Assembly: GCF_006547145.1 (NCBI RefSeq)
Contig: NZ_CP041244.1
Span: forward strand, 2,046,001 to 2,110,000
Origin: Actinomadura sp. WMMA1423
Lineage (GTDB): Bacteria; Actinomycetota; Actinomycetes; Streptosporangiales; Streptosporangiaceae
DNA: 64,000 bases
Reading direction: 5' to 3'
Made by a program: the position numbers and the translations under genes. The notes below the pieces were generated by a model. The model was not told where the DNA came from. It saw only the letters and a program-made list of their open reading frames with translations, and did not search any database. Below, in pieces: positions 49,412 through 56,778 of the stretch (the first letter of the stretch is position 1; every line of letters starts with the position of its first letter).

Positions 49412-50791
49412 TCAGCCGGGAAAGACGCCGGGACGGTACTTCGGAACGCGCAGATTGACCTTGGTTCCGGCGCCGAGCGCTGTCTCGACGGTGAGCCCGT
49501 ACTCCTCGCCGTAGACCTGGCGCATGCGCGCGTCGACGTTCGCTAGGCCGATGCCGGGGCCGCCCTCGGGCCGGTCGTGGGTCGCCACGCTCCCCCATCC
49601 GGTGGGCCCGGGGCGTCCGAGCGGCGCGGACAGGATCTCTTCGAGCCGTTCGGGATCCATGCCGATCCCGTCGTCCTCGACGCTGATCGCGGCCTCGGCG
49701 CCCGAGTCGCGGGCCACGATCGAGATGTGGAACGCCTCGCGCCCGCCGGCCATGCCGTGCCGGACGGCGTTCTCCACGAGCGGCTGGAGCGCCAGGAACG
49801 GCACGGCGACCGGCAGCACCTCGGGCGCGATCTCGACATGGCACCGCAGCCGGTCGCCGAATCTGGCGCGCTCCAACAGCAGGTACCGGTCGATCGAGCG
49901 CAGCTCGTCGGCGAGGGTGGTGAAGTCGCGCGGGTTGCGGAACGAGTAGCGGGCGAAGTCGGCGAAGTCCAGCAGCAGGCCGCGGGCCCGCTCGGGATCG
50001 GTGCGGACGAACGAGGCGATCGTGGTGAGCGAGTTGTAGACGAAGTGGGGGGAGATCTGCGCGCGCAGCGCCCGCAGCTCGGCCTCGGCGAGCAGGACGC
50101 GGGCGGTGTCGAGCCCGGCCAGCTCGAGCTGGCCGGTGACGAGCCGGGCCGCCTCCCCGACCGCGCGGACGCGCGCGGTGGACGGGCTCGGCCAGTACGC
50201 GGTCAGCGCGCCCTCGACGCGGCCCTCGACGGTGAGCGGGGCGATCATCGCCACCTGGACGCCGCAGTGCGGGTCGCCGCAGGCGAGCGGCTCGGGCGCG
50301 ATGACCCGCGGCCTGCCGGTGGCGAGGACCGGCAGCGCGTGCGCGACGGCCCCGTCGGCGTGGGCGCCGCGGCCGGCGCCGTCCCAGGCCAGCAGCCGCG
50401 GGGCGTCCCGCGCGCCGGCGCCCGGCCCGGACGGATCGCACGGCCCCGCCGGGCCGCCCTGCGCGGGCGCCTCGCCCGGCCCGCCCGGGCCCGCCGGCTC
50501 GTCGAGACCGCCGGGATCGTCCGGCGGGCGCACCGCCACGATCGCGACCGCCTCGGCGCCGAGCAGCGAGCGCAGCAGCCGGGCCGCCCTGCGCGCCGCG
50601 TCGCCGGTGAGCCCGGCCCGCAGCGGGGGCGCGGCGTGCGCGATCAGGTGCAGGGCGGCGAACGCCGTCGCCTCCGCCGGCTCGGCGGCCCCCCGCCGCG
50701 GCAGGAGGCACCACCGGCGCGGCGCCCAGACCCCGCTCACCCCGGCCGCCGCGGCGTACACCACGGCATCTGTGACGGACGGTAGGTCCAT
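49412..50791 (-). CDS. LytS-like sensor histidine kinase
   Basis: The 459-aa protein has a GAF-like N-terminal region (residues about 40-220, with a Pro/Gly-rich insertion), then the His_kinase dimerisation helix ISPHFVYNSLTTIASFVRTD carrying the phosphorylated His. The ATPase N-box is LQPLVENAVRHGM and the G-box GPGIGLANVDARM. No membrane spans are evident, so it is probably a soluble or peripherally attached sensor. It pairs with the LytTR regulator 76 bp downstream and likely senses a metabolite related to the symporter. Confidence 0.93.
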   Translation of the reverse strand: MDLPSVTDAVVYAAAAGVSGVWAPRRWCLLPRRGAAEPAEATAFAALHLIAHAAPPLRAGLTGDAARRAARLLRSLLGAEAVAIVAVRPPDDPGGLDEPAGPGGPGEAPAQGGPAGPCDPSGPGAGARDAPRLLAWDGAGRGAHADGAVAHALPVLATGRPRVIAPEPLACGDPHCGVQVAMIAPLTVEGRVEGALTAYWPSPSTARVRAVGEAARLVTGQLELAGLDTARVLLAEAELRALRAQISPHFVYNSLTTIASFVRTDPERARGLLLDFADFARYSFRNPRDFTTLADELRSIDRYLLLERARFGDRLRCHVEIAPEVLPVAVPFLALQPLVENAVRHGMAGGREAFHISIVARDSGAEAAISVEDDGIGMDPERLEEILSAPLGRPGPTGWGSVATHDRPEGGPGIGLANVDARMRQVYGEEYGLTVETALGAGTKVNLRVPKYRPGVFPG

Positions 50792-50901
50792 GGAAACGTA
50801 CGGTAATGGCTATCATCGCCGCGGGTGCGCCTGTTGCCGATATACCGAGGTCTCGAATGGGACACGCTCGGCCCGCCGGGGCGGGCCCGCCCCCGGACCG
50901 G

Positions 50902-51525
50902 TCACAGCGGGGGCGACTCGCCCTCGTCCTCCTGGTAGGAGTAGCGCTGCTCGCGCCACGGGTCGGCGACGTTGTGGTAGCCGCGCTCCTCCCAGAAGCC
51001 CCGGCGGTCCTTCACCAGGTACTCCACGCCCCGGACCCACTTCACGCTCTTCCACGCGTACAGGTGCGGGATGACGATGCGGACGGGGAACCCGTGGTCG
51101 GGACTGAGGCGCTCGCCGTCGCGGTGGGTGGCGAACATCGTCCCCTCGGCGAGGAAGTCGCTCATCCGGATGTTGGCGCTGTAGCCGTACTCGGCCCAGA
51201 CCATGACGTGGGTGACGTCGGGTGCGGGCGGCGCCAGCTCGGTGACCAGGGCGCCGGGGACGCCCTCCCACTCGTTGTCCGGGATCGTGAACTTGGTGAC
51301 GCAGTGGAAGTCGGCGACCGATCTGGCCTTCGGCAGCGCGTCGAACTCGTCCCAGGCCCAGCGGTGCTGCTCCCCCGACTCGGTGGCGCCGAAGACGCGG
51401 AAGTCCCAGTCCTTGGGACGGAACTTCGGCACGGGGCCGTAGTGCAGCACGGGCCAGCCCCGGGGGACGTACTGCCCGGGCGGCAGTTCGCCCGGCTGCG
51501 GCGCGGGCTGTTCGGGGTCGCTCAT
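50902..51525 (-). CDS. Sulfite oxidase-like molybdopterin enzyme, cytoplasmic
   Basis: The 207-aa protein carries the sulfite oxidase/YedY molybdopterin fold: WAWDEFDALPKA, the Mo-ligand Cys in DFHCVTKF, HVMVWAEYGYSANI, and VRIVIPHLYAWKSVKWVRGVEY. It lacks a Tat signal, so it should act in the cytosol, unlike MsrP. The natural substrate is unknown. Start at ATG 51525; a 24-codon upstream extension is less likely. Confidence 0.92.
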   Translation of the reverse strand: MSDPEQPAPQPGELPPGQYVPRGWPVLHYGPVPKFRPKDWDFRVFGATESGEQHRWAWDEFDALPKARSVADFHCVTKFTIPDNEWEGVPGALVTELAPPAPDVTHVMVWAEYGYSANIRMSDFLAEGTMFATHRDGERLSPDHGFPVRIVIPHLYAWKSVKWVRGVEYLVKDRRGFWEERGYHNVADPWREQRYSYQEDEGESPPL

Positions 51526-51613
51526 GACGCGGCCATCCTGCCACCCGGAGTGAGCTGGGCCATATCCGGGGTGCGTGCGGGCCGCGCCCCCGGACATCGG
51601 CTACGCTTTCCCC

Positions 51614-51682
51614 ATGCGCAACGTCGTGTATTTCTTTTGGCCCGACCAGCCCGGACGGCTGGTCTGCCAGACGCTGCGCTGA
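51614..51682 (+). CDS. Leader peptide rich in aromatic residues (attenuator for DAHP synthase)
   Basis: An ATG opens a 22-codon frame that begins MRNVVYFFWPDQPG and ends CQTLR before TGA. Four consecutive codons encode Tyr-Phe-Phe-Trp, the aromatic amino acids whose synthesis the following enzyme begins. TACGCT lies 6 nt before the ATG, so the transcript probably starts at or near the first codon (leaderless). A 16-bp terminator hairpin follows 12 nt after the stop. Ribosome stalling at the aromatic codons is expected to prevent termination. Confidence 0.8.
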   Translation: MRNVVYFFWPDQPGRLVCQTLR

Positions 51683-51694
51683 CAGACCACGAAG

Positions 51695-51730
51695 GCGAAA
51701 GCCCCGGGCCGGCCGGCCCGGGGCTTTCGC
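51695..51730 (+). terminator. Attenuator terminator upstream of aroF
   Basis: GCGAAAGCCCCGGGCC and its exact complement form a 16-bp stem with a GGCC loop, starting 12 nt after the leader peptide stop and ending 51 nt before the DAHP synthase gene. Confidence 0.88.
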
Positions 51731-51781
51731 CGTTCCGGGACCGGCCGGCCTCCCGGGGCCTGAAGGAGAGGCAGCACACCC

Positions 51782-52828
51782 ATGGTCGTCGTCATGGCCC
51801 CGGAGGCCAGCGAAGCGGATGTCAGAGCCGTCGTCTCACTGGTCGAGACGGCGGGAGGCGACGCCTTCGTCAGCCGCGGCGTGGAGCGGACCATCGTCGG
51901 GCTGGTGGGCGACGTCGAGCAGTTCGGCTCGCTGAACCTGCGCGCCATGCGCGGCGTGAGCGACGTCGTCCGCATCTCGGTGCCCTACAAGCTGGTGAGC
52001 CGCGAGAACCACGCCGAGCGGTCGGTCGTCCGGGTCGGCGGGGTCCCGATCGGCCCCGGCGGCATGACGCTGATCGCGGGCCCGTGCGCGGTGGAGACCC
52101 CCGAGCAGACCCTCGGCGCGGCGCAGATGGCGCAGGCCGCCGGAGCGACGCTGCTGCGCGGCGGCGCATTCAAGCCGCGGACGTCCCCGTACGCCTTCCA
52201 GGGCCTCGGGGAGGCGGGGCTTCGCATCCTCGCCGACGTCCGCGAGGAGACCGGCATGCCGATCGTCACCGAGGTCGTGGACGCCGCCGACGTCGAGCTC
52301 GTCGCCTCCTACGCCGACATGCTCCAGATCGGCACCCGCAACGCGCAGAACTTCGCCCTCCTGCAGGCCGCCGGCGAGTCCGGCAAGCCCGTCATGCTGA
52401 AGCGCGGCATGAACGGGACGATCGAGGAGTGGCTGATGGCGGCCGAGTACGTCGCGCAGCGCGGCAACCTCGACATCGTGCTGTGCGAGCGGGGCATCCG
52501 CACCTTCGAGCGGGCGACCCGCAACACCCTCGACATCTCCGCGGTGCCGGTGGCGCAGCGCCTCTCCCACCTGCCGGTCATCGTGGACCCGTCGCACTCG
52601 GGCGGCAGCCGCGACCTCGTCCTGCCGCTGACGCGCGCCGCGATCGCGGTCGGCGCCGACGGCGTGATCATCGATGTGCACCCGCACCCGGAGACCGCGC
52701 TGTGCGACGGCCCGCAGGCCCTGGTGGACGGCGACCTGCGCGAGCTCGCCAAGCTCGTGCGCGACCTGCCGCCGATCGTCGGCCGCTCCCTGACCAGGAG
52801 CGCGGACCCCGACGCCGTGCCCGCCTGA
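51782..52828 (+). CDS. aroF: 3-Deoxy-7-phosphoheptulonate synthase (type I-beta, with N-terminal regulatory domain)
   Basis: First step of the shikimate pathway, joining PEP and erythrose 4-phosphate. The 348-aa chain has a ferredoxin-like N-terminal domain (VVVMAPEASEADVRAV) used for feedback control in type I-beta enzymes. The barrel follows with IAGPCAVET, LLRGGAFKPRTSPYAFQGLG, MLQIGTRNAQNF, VMLKRGMN and PVIVDPSHSGGS (metal and substrate residues). Many other actinobacteria use a type II enzyme instead. Expression is likely controlled by the upstream attenuator. Confidence 0.95.
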   Translation: MVVVMAPEASEADVRAVVSLVETAGGDAFVSRGVERTIVGLVGDVEQFGSLNLRAMRGVSDVVRISVPYKLVSRENHAERSVVRVGGVPIGPGGMTLIAGPCAVETPEQTLGAAQMAQAAGATLLRGGAFKPRTSPYAFQGLGEAGLRILADVREETGMPIVTEVVDAADVELVASYADMLQIGTRNAQNFALLQAAGESGKPVMLKRGMNGTIEEWLMAAEYVAQRGNLDIVLCERGIRTFERATRNTLDISAVPVAQRLSHLPVIVDPSHSGGSRDLVLPLTRAAIAVGADGVIIDVHPHPETALCDGPQALVDGDLRELAKLVRDLPPIVGRSLTRSADPDAVPA

Positions 52829-52833
52829 CCGCC

Positions 52834-52872
52834 GTGCCCGGTTCCCGCCCCCGGGCGGGGGCCCGCGGGCAC
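52834..52872 (+). terminator. aroF terminator
   Basis: GTGCCCG (52834-52840) pairs with CGGGCAC (52866-52872), and an inner CCCGCC/GGCGGG stem lies within it. The compound hairpin begins 5 nt after the stop. Confidence 0.7.
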
Positions 52873-52896
52873 GCCGAGCGGGTATCGTCCTGAACC

Positions 52897-52938
52897 ATGG
52901 CTTACTGGGCACCTGATTGCGGCCCGCCGCGCTCCTGA
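52897..52938 (+). CDS. Possible 13-residue leader peptide upstream of an EamA exporter
   Basis: An ATG frame reading MAYWAPDCGPPRS, then TGA. TATCGT ends 8 nt before the ATG, so this would be a leaderless transcript start. A strong hairpin follows 33 nt after the stop and precedes the EamA gene. Tyr-Trp occur side by side. The arrangement copies that of aroF next door, but only two aromatic codons are present, so it is weaker evidence. Confidence 0.45.
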   Translation: MAYWAPDCGPPRS

Positions 52939-52971
52939 CGGGGCGCGGCGACCGCATTCCTGCAATCCCGA

Positions 52972-53003
52972 CACGGCCCGGCGCCGGTGTGCGCCCGGCC
53001 GTG
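52972..53003 (+). terminator. Hairpin between the second leader ORF and the EamA gene
   Basis: CACGGCCCGGCGC and GCGCCCGGCCGTG form a 13-position stem with one mismatch and a 6-nt loop. It could be an attenuator or a simple terminator. Confidence 0.6.
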
Positions 53004-53061
53004 CCGTCCTGCGCCCCGAATCCGGATCCTTCTCCCGATTCGAGCCCAGGAGCCCTTCTCC

Positions 53062-54054
53062 GTGTCTCACAACACCTCTCTTCGGCGCGCGTCCGAAGAG
53101 CACTCCTCGTCCTCCGGCGCCCGGCGCGGCGGCGCCGACGTCCTGCTCGCGGCGGCCCTGTGGGGGACGACCGGCACCGTCCGCACGTTCGCGGACGGCG
53201 CGTCCCCCTACTCGATCGCCGCGGTCCGCATCATCATCGGCGGCCTGGTGCTGCTGGCCCTCGCCGCGTCCACCCGGGGCGGCGCCGGGCTGCGCCGCCT
53301 GCTGGGAAACCGCCGCAACCTGCCGCTCGTCGGCCTCGGCGCGGTCGCCATCACGGTCTACCAGACGGCGTTCTTCGTCGCCGCGGGCCGCACCGGCGTC
53401 GCGGTCGGAACCGTCGTCACGATCGGCGGCGCGCCGGTGTTCAGCGGCGTGATCGGCCTGCTCGCGCGCCGGTCCGTGCTCACCGGGCGGTGGGCGATCG
53501 CCACGACCGGGGCCGTCGCGGGCTGCGCGCTGCTCGTCGGCGGCGGCCGGGACGCGGGCGCCGAGCCGCTCGGCATCGGCCTGGCCCTGCTGTCCGGGCT
53601 GTCGTACGCGGTGTACGCGACGGTGGCGTCCGTCCTCATCACCCGCGGCGAGGAGGACCGGGCCGTCGCCGGGGCGCTGTTCGCGGCGGCGGCCCTCCCG
53701 CTGGTCCCCGTCCTGCTCGCGGGGCCGACGGGCTGGCTGCTCACCGGGAGCGGCGCGCTCATCGCGCTCTACCTCGGCGTGGTCACCACCGGCGGCGGCT
53801 ACCTGCTGTTCGCCCGGGGCCTGCGCACGACGCCCGCGACGACGGCGACGACCCTGACGCTCGCCGAGCCCGCGGTGGCGGCCGTGCTCGGCACGGTCCT
53901 GCTGGGCGAGCGGCTGGGCGGCGCGGCGCTGGGCGGCCTCGTACTGCTGGCGGCGAGCCTCGTGGTCATCGTGGCGCCGGCCCGGCGGAACCGCCGCGGG
54001 AAGGGCGCGAAGGGCGGCGGGGAAGGCGCACAGCGCGGTAACGAATTGGTCTGA
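53062..54054 (+). CDS. EamA-family exporter
   Basis: About ten membrane spans in two EamA repeats: VLLAAALWGTTGTVRTFADG at the start of the first, and GLALLSGLSYAVYATVASVL opening the second. The GTG at 53062 (preceded by CCAGGAG) gives the shortest normal N-terminus; an upstream frame is Arg/Pro-rich and unlikely. Its closeness to aroF and the Tyr-Trp leader ORF would suit an aromatic amino acid or related exporter of the YddG kind, but this is inference. Confidence 0.9.
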   Translation: MSHNTSLRRASEEHSSSSGARRGGADVLLAAALWGTTGTVRTFADGASPYSIAAVRIIIGGLVLLALAASTRGGAGLRRLLGNRRNLPLVGLGAVAITVYQTAFFVAAGRTGVAVGTVVTIGGAPVFSGVIGLLARRSVLTGRWAIATTGAVAGCALLVGGGRDAGAEPLGIGLALLSGLSYAVYATVASVLITRGEEDRAVAGALFAAAALPLVPVLLAGPTGWLLTGSGALIALYLGVVTTGGGYLLFARGLRTTPATTATTLTLAEPAVAAVLGTVLLGERLGGAALGGLVLLAASLVVIVAPARRNRRGKGAKGGGEGAQRGNELV

Positions 54055-54082
54055 ACCATTGGCCGGGCGCGGCGCGGCGAGG

Positions 54083-54991
54083 ATGATGACCGGCATGACG
54101 ACGGGAGATGGTGACGCCGGGGGGCGGCTCTTCCCGGAGGACCTGGACGGCGTCGATCCGGTGGCCGCGGTCCTGCTGGCGGACGCCCGCCGCGCCCTGT
54201 CCGCCTATCCGGAGCTGGTGGCCCTGGGCGCCGTGTTCACGGCCGCGGAGCAGGTCCCGGACGGCTGGCAGGTCGTGTGCCCGTTCGACCCGCTGCCGCA
54301 GGGCGCGCGCGAGATCCTCGCCGACCACCTGGAGGACCGGGCGGCTTTCGGCGCGGGGGCGGGCGGCCTGGCGGCCGCGGCCCGGACGCTGCGGCGCGAG
54401 CCGGTCGACGAGGTGACCGCGGGCAGGCGGCGGTTCCGGATCGTGCGGATCGAGCAGCTGGTCCGCACCGGCCCGGACGGCCCCGAGCCGCCCCGCCCGA
54501 CGGACCTGGACCCGCTGCCCGCGTCCGGCCGCGTCCCGCCCGCCCGCGCCCACGAGCTGCTGGCCGAGGACGGCCCGGGGTCCGACCTCGCGACCGCCGA
54601 ACTGCTCTGCCAGGTGCTCGACGCGGCGGCGGCGACGGGCAACGAGCCATCCGGCGCGTTCCTCACCCCGGTCGTGCTGGCGCCCGCGTTCACCGTCGCC
54701 GAGCGCGGCGAGCGGCGCTGGCGGCCCGTGGGCCGGCTGTACGACGCGCCGCAGCAGGCCCGCGACTCGCTCGCCACCTACTTCCGGCACGTGGTGCCCG
54801 CGGTGGAGAGCCCCGCCGCGGTGGACGTCGCCCGCTTCGCCGAGGCGGCGGAGCTGATGCAGGACCGCACCCGCCGCAACGGCATCGCCGTCGCGGGACG
54901 CCGCTTCCGCATCGTCCGCATCGAGCGGATCACCCTGCTGGGCCCGGACGGCCCCGAACCGCCGCGCCGCACGGACTTCGACGCCCACTGA
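54083..54991 (+). CDS. DUF5954-type protein with duplicated RRFRIVRIE motif
   Basis: I recognise this only as resembling the DUF5954 group. The soluble chain of roughly 300 residues contains RRFRIVRIEQLVRTGPDGPEPP near the middle and RRFRIVRIERITLLGPDGPEPP at the end, an internal duplication. The Arg-rich beta-strand-like repeats might bind nucleic acid or phosphate, but nothing is known. Several in-frame starts exist (54059, 54083, 54095). Confidence 0.75.
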   Translation: MMTGMTTGDGDAGGRLFPEDLDGVDPVAAVLLADARRALSAYPELVALGAVFTAAEQVPDGWQVVCPFDPLPQGAREILADHLEDRAAFGAGAGGLAAAARTLRREPVDEVTAGRRRFRIVRIEQLVRTGPDGPEPPRPTDLDPLPASGRVPPARAHELLAEDGPGSDLATAELLCQVLDAAAATGNEPSGAFLTPVVLAPAFTVAERGERRWRPVGRLYDAPQQARDSLATYFRHVVPAVESPAAVDVARFAEAAELMQDRTRRNGIAVAGRRFRIVRIERITLLGPDGPEPPRRTDFDAH

Positions 54992-55010
54992 GGCACCGAG
55001 CCCCGTCCGG

Positions 55011-55223
55011 CCAGGTCAGGCCCACCGTCCCAGGTCAGGCCGAGGCGAGCCGGGTGGAACGGCCGGTCCGAGGCGGGGCGGGAATCGAACGGCCCGTCGA
55101 AGTCGTGCATCGGACCGCGCGGACCCAAAGCGCCCAGGTCAGGCCCGCCGTCCCAGGTCAGGCCGGGGCGAGCCGGGTGGAACGACCCGGTCGAAGCCGT
55201 GCATCGCCGCGCGGACCCAAGTG
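55011..55223. repeat. Imperfect tandem duplication
   Basis: A 51-nt block at 55011-55061, itself containing CCAGGTCAGGC twice, recurs at 55134-55184 with two mismatches. The following 35 bases (GTCGAAG, TCGTGCATC, GCGCGGACCCAA) recur as well. The second copy lacks about 30 bases between the blocks. Confidence 0.8.
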
Positions 55224-55285
55224 GCCCGGCACAAGGCGTAGGCCCTGTCGCGAAGTGACCCCGGCCACGCGCGCGAACGCGTGAC

Positions 55286-55327
55286 CTGCCCGGTGGAGCG
55301 AAGCCGGAGGCGAGCGGAACCGGGCAG
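55286..55327. repeat. Dispersed element, degenerate copy within an inverted repeat
   Basis: CTGCCCGGT (55286-55294) and ACCGGGCAG (55319-55327) enclose GCGAAGCCGGAGGCGAGC, a degenerate form of the dispersed core. Confidence 0.5.
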
Positions 55328-55360
55328 ATCGCGAAGCGATGCCGCGTTCGCCCAGGCCCG

Positions 55361-55401
55361 GTCACGCAGCGAGCCGCCAGGCGAGCGGAGTGGGCCGTGA
55401 C
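55361..55401. repeat. Dispersed element, copy 3, within an inverted repeat
   Basis: GTCACG (55361-55366) and CGTGAC (55396-55401) enclose the exact core GCGAGCCGCCAGGCGAGC (55369-55386). Confidence 0.65.
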
Positions 55402-55406
55402 TGCAT

Positions 55407-56633
55407 TTAAACACCGCCGTAGGCGGGGCGGTGCTCCTGGACGGAGGCGGCGAGCTGGTCGGCGAGCTCGCCGACGTCGAGGCGCTTCTCGATCTGGCGC
55501 AGGTCGCCGATCTTGGCCCGGGTCTCGGCGCGGCGGGGCGCGAGCAGGGTGCAGCAGTCCTCGTCGGGCAGCTCGGAGATCGTCAGGGTGCGGATGCGGC
55601 GCGCCTGGTCCATGATCTCGATCTTGTCCATGCCGACGAGGGGCCGCAGGATCGGCAGCTCGACGGCGTCGTCCAGCGCGGTGATGTTGGCGAGGGTCTG
55701 GCTGGAGACCTGCCCGAGGGCGTCACCGGTGATCAGCGCGGAGCCGCGCAGCCGCCGGGCGAGGACCTCGCCGGTGCGCAGCATCAGCCGCCGCTGCGCG
55801 ATCACCGCGAGCCGGTCGGCGCCGGACGACTTGATCTGCTGCTGCGCCTTGCCGAACGGCACGACGAACAGCCGCGACCCGGTCTGGAACTTGTCCAGCT
55901 CGCGGACCAGCGCGTACGCCTTGTAGATCGACTCGGGGCCGGTGAACGGCATGCCGGAGAAGTGCAGGTAGTCGACGCGCAGGCCGCGGCGCATCATCCG
56001 GTACGCGGCGACGGGCGAGTCGATGCCGCCCGACATCAGCACGAGGCCGCGGCCGCTCATCCCGACGGGCAGGCCGCCCTGGCCGGGCAGGCCGCCGGAG
56101 TAGACGAAGACCTCGTCGCGGTCGACCTCGATCGACAGGGTGTGCTCGGGGTCCTTGAGCCGGACGGGCTGGCCGTAGCGGTCGGCGACGAGCGCGCCGA
56201 TGTGCCGGTCGAGCTCGGTGGAGGTCATCGGGAAGCGCTTGTCGCGGCGCCGCGACCGGACGGCGAAGGTGCCGGTGCGCCCGTCCATGAGCTCCAGGGC
56301 GGCGCGCTCGACGCTGGCGAGGTCCTTGCCGACCCGCCAGGCGCGGTGCGCGCGCGCGATGCCCATGACGTCGGTGATCCGCTGGGCGACCCGCTCCATG
56401 GTGGCCAGGTCGGCGTCGTGCTTGCGGACGATGAACACGCCGTGCCGCCGGATGACGTCGACACGGGCGATCGGCCGGACGGCGGTGCGCACGTTGTCGG
56501 CCAAGCGGCGCTCGAACTGCTCGCGGTTCTTGCCCTTGAGGACGACCTCGCCCAGTTTGAGCAGCACGCACGGCTCGCCGTCGACCGGCGACTGCTCCCG
56601 GACCTCCGCCGGCGCGGTGTCGAGCGTGGTCAT
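55407..56633 (-). CDS. thiI: tRNA 4-thiouridine synthase (ThiI), without rhodanese domain
   Basis: Adenylates tRNA U8 and inserts sulfur. The 408-aa protein has the ferredoxin-like and THUMP domains (LLKLGEVVLKGKNREQFERRL, then FAVRSRRRDKRFPMTS) and the PP-loop ATP site VLMSGGIDSPVAAYRMM. It lacks the C-terminal rhodanese domain of the E. coli enzyme, so sulfur must come from another donor; DEDCCTLL retains a Cys pair near the end. ATG 56633 follows CCAGGAGG. An upstream in-frame extension to 56723 is rejected. Confidence 0.93.
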   Translation of the reverse strand: MTTLDTAPAEVREQSPVDGEPCVLLKLGEVVLKGKNREQFERRLADNVRTAVRPIARVDVIRRHGVFIVRKHDADLATMERVAQRITDVMGIARAHRAWRVGKDLASVERAALELMDGRTGTFAVRSRRRDKRFPMTSTELDRHIGALVADRYGQPVRLKDPEHTLSIEVDRDEVFVYSGGLPGQGGLPVGMSGRGLVLMSGGIDSPVAAYRMMRRGLRVDYLHFSGMPFTGPESIYKAYALVRELDKFQTGSRLFVVPFGKAQQQIKSSGADRLAVIAQRRLMLRTGEVLARRLRGSALITGDALGQVSSQTLANITALDDAVELPILRPLVGMDKIEIMDQARRIRTLTISELPDEDCCTLLAPRRAETRAKIGDLRQIEKRLDVGELADQLAASVQEHRPAYGGV

Positions 56634-56647
56634 GCGTGATCCTCCTG

Positions 56648-56748
56648 GCGGGAACAGGGACAAGGCGAACGAACGGGTCGGACGCACCGGAGAACTTCCA
56701 GTGTGGCCCAGAGTGGGCAACACCGCGACCCGGATTCCCTGTTCCCGC
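56648..56748 (-). promoter_or_regulatory. Long-range inverted repeat in the thiI leader
   Basis: GCGGGAACAGGGA (56648-56660) and TCCCTGTTCCCGC (56736-56748) are exact 13-bp complements separated by 75 bases, immediately 5' of the thiI ribosome binding site. A small GCCCA/TGGGC hairpin lies inside. A folded leader RNA is possible; the pfkA stop is 30 nt away, so it may also serve as its terminator. Confidence 0.5.
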
Positions 56749-56778
56749 GCGAGGCGGACCGGCCGGAGGGGACCCGGA

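Larger units (their letters stand above)
54992..55406. other. Repeat-rich intergenic region between two convergent genes
   Basis: No gene is credible. The region holds a tandem imperfect duplication and two dispersed-element copies. It separates the DUF5954-type gene from convergent thiI. Confidence 0.6.

Noticed and set aside
54778..55365. 195-aa leftward frame with repeated LTWDGGPDL
   Set aside because: The apparent protein repeat is only the translation of the DNA tandem duplication, and it overlaps the end of the DUF5954-type gene.
56640..56760. Possible tRNA gene in the thiI leader
   Set aside because: I found no acceptor stem plus T-loop GGTTCGA arrangement; the folding potential is explained by the 13-bp inverted repeat.
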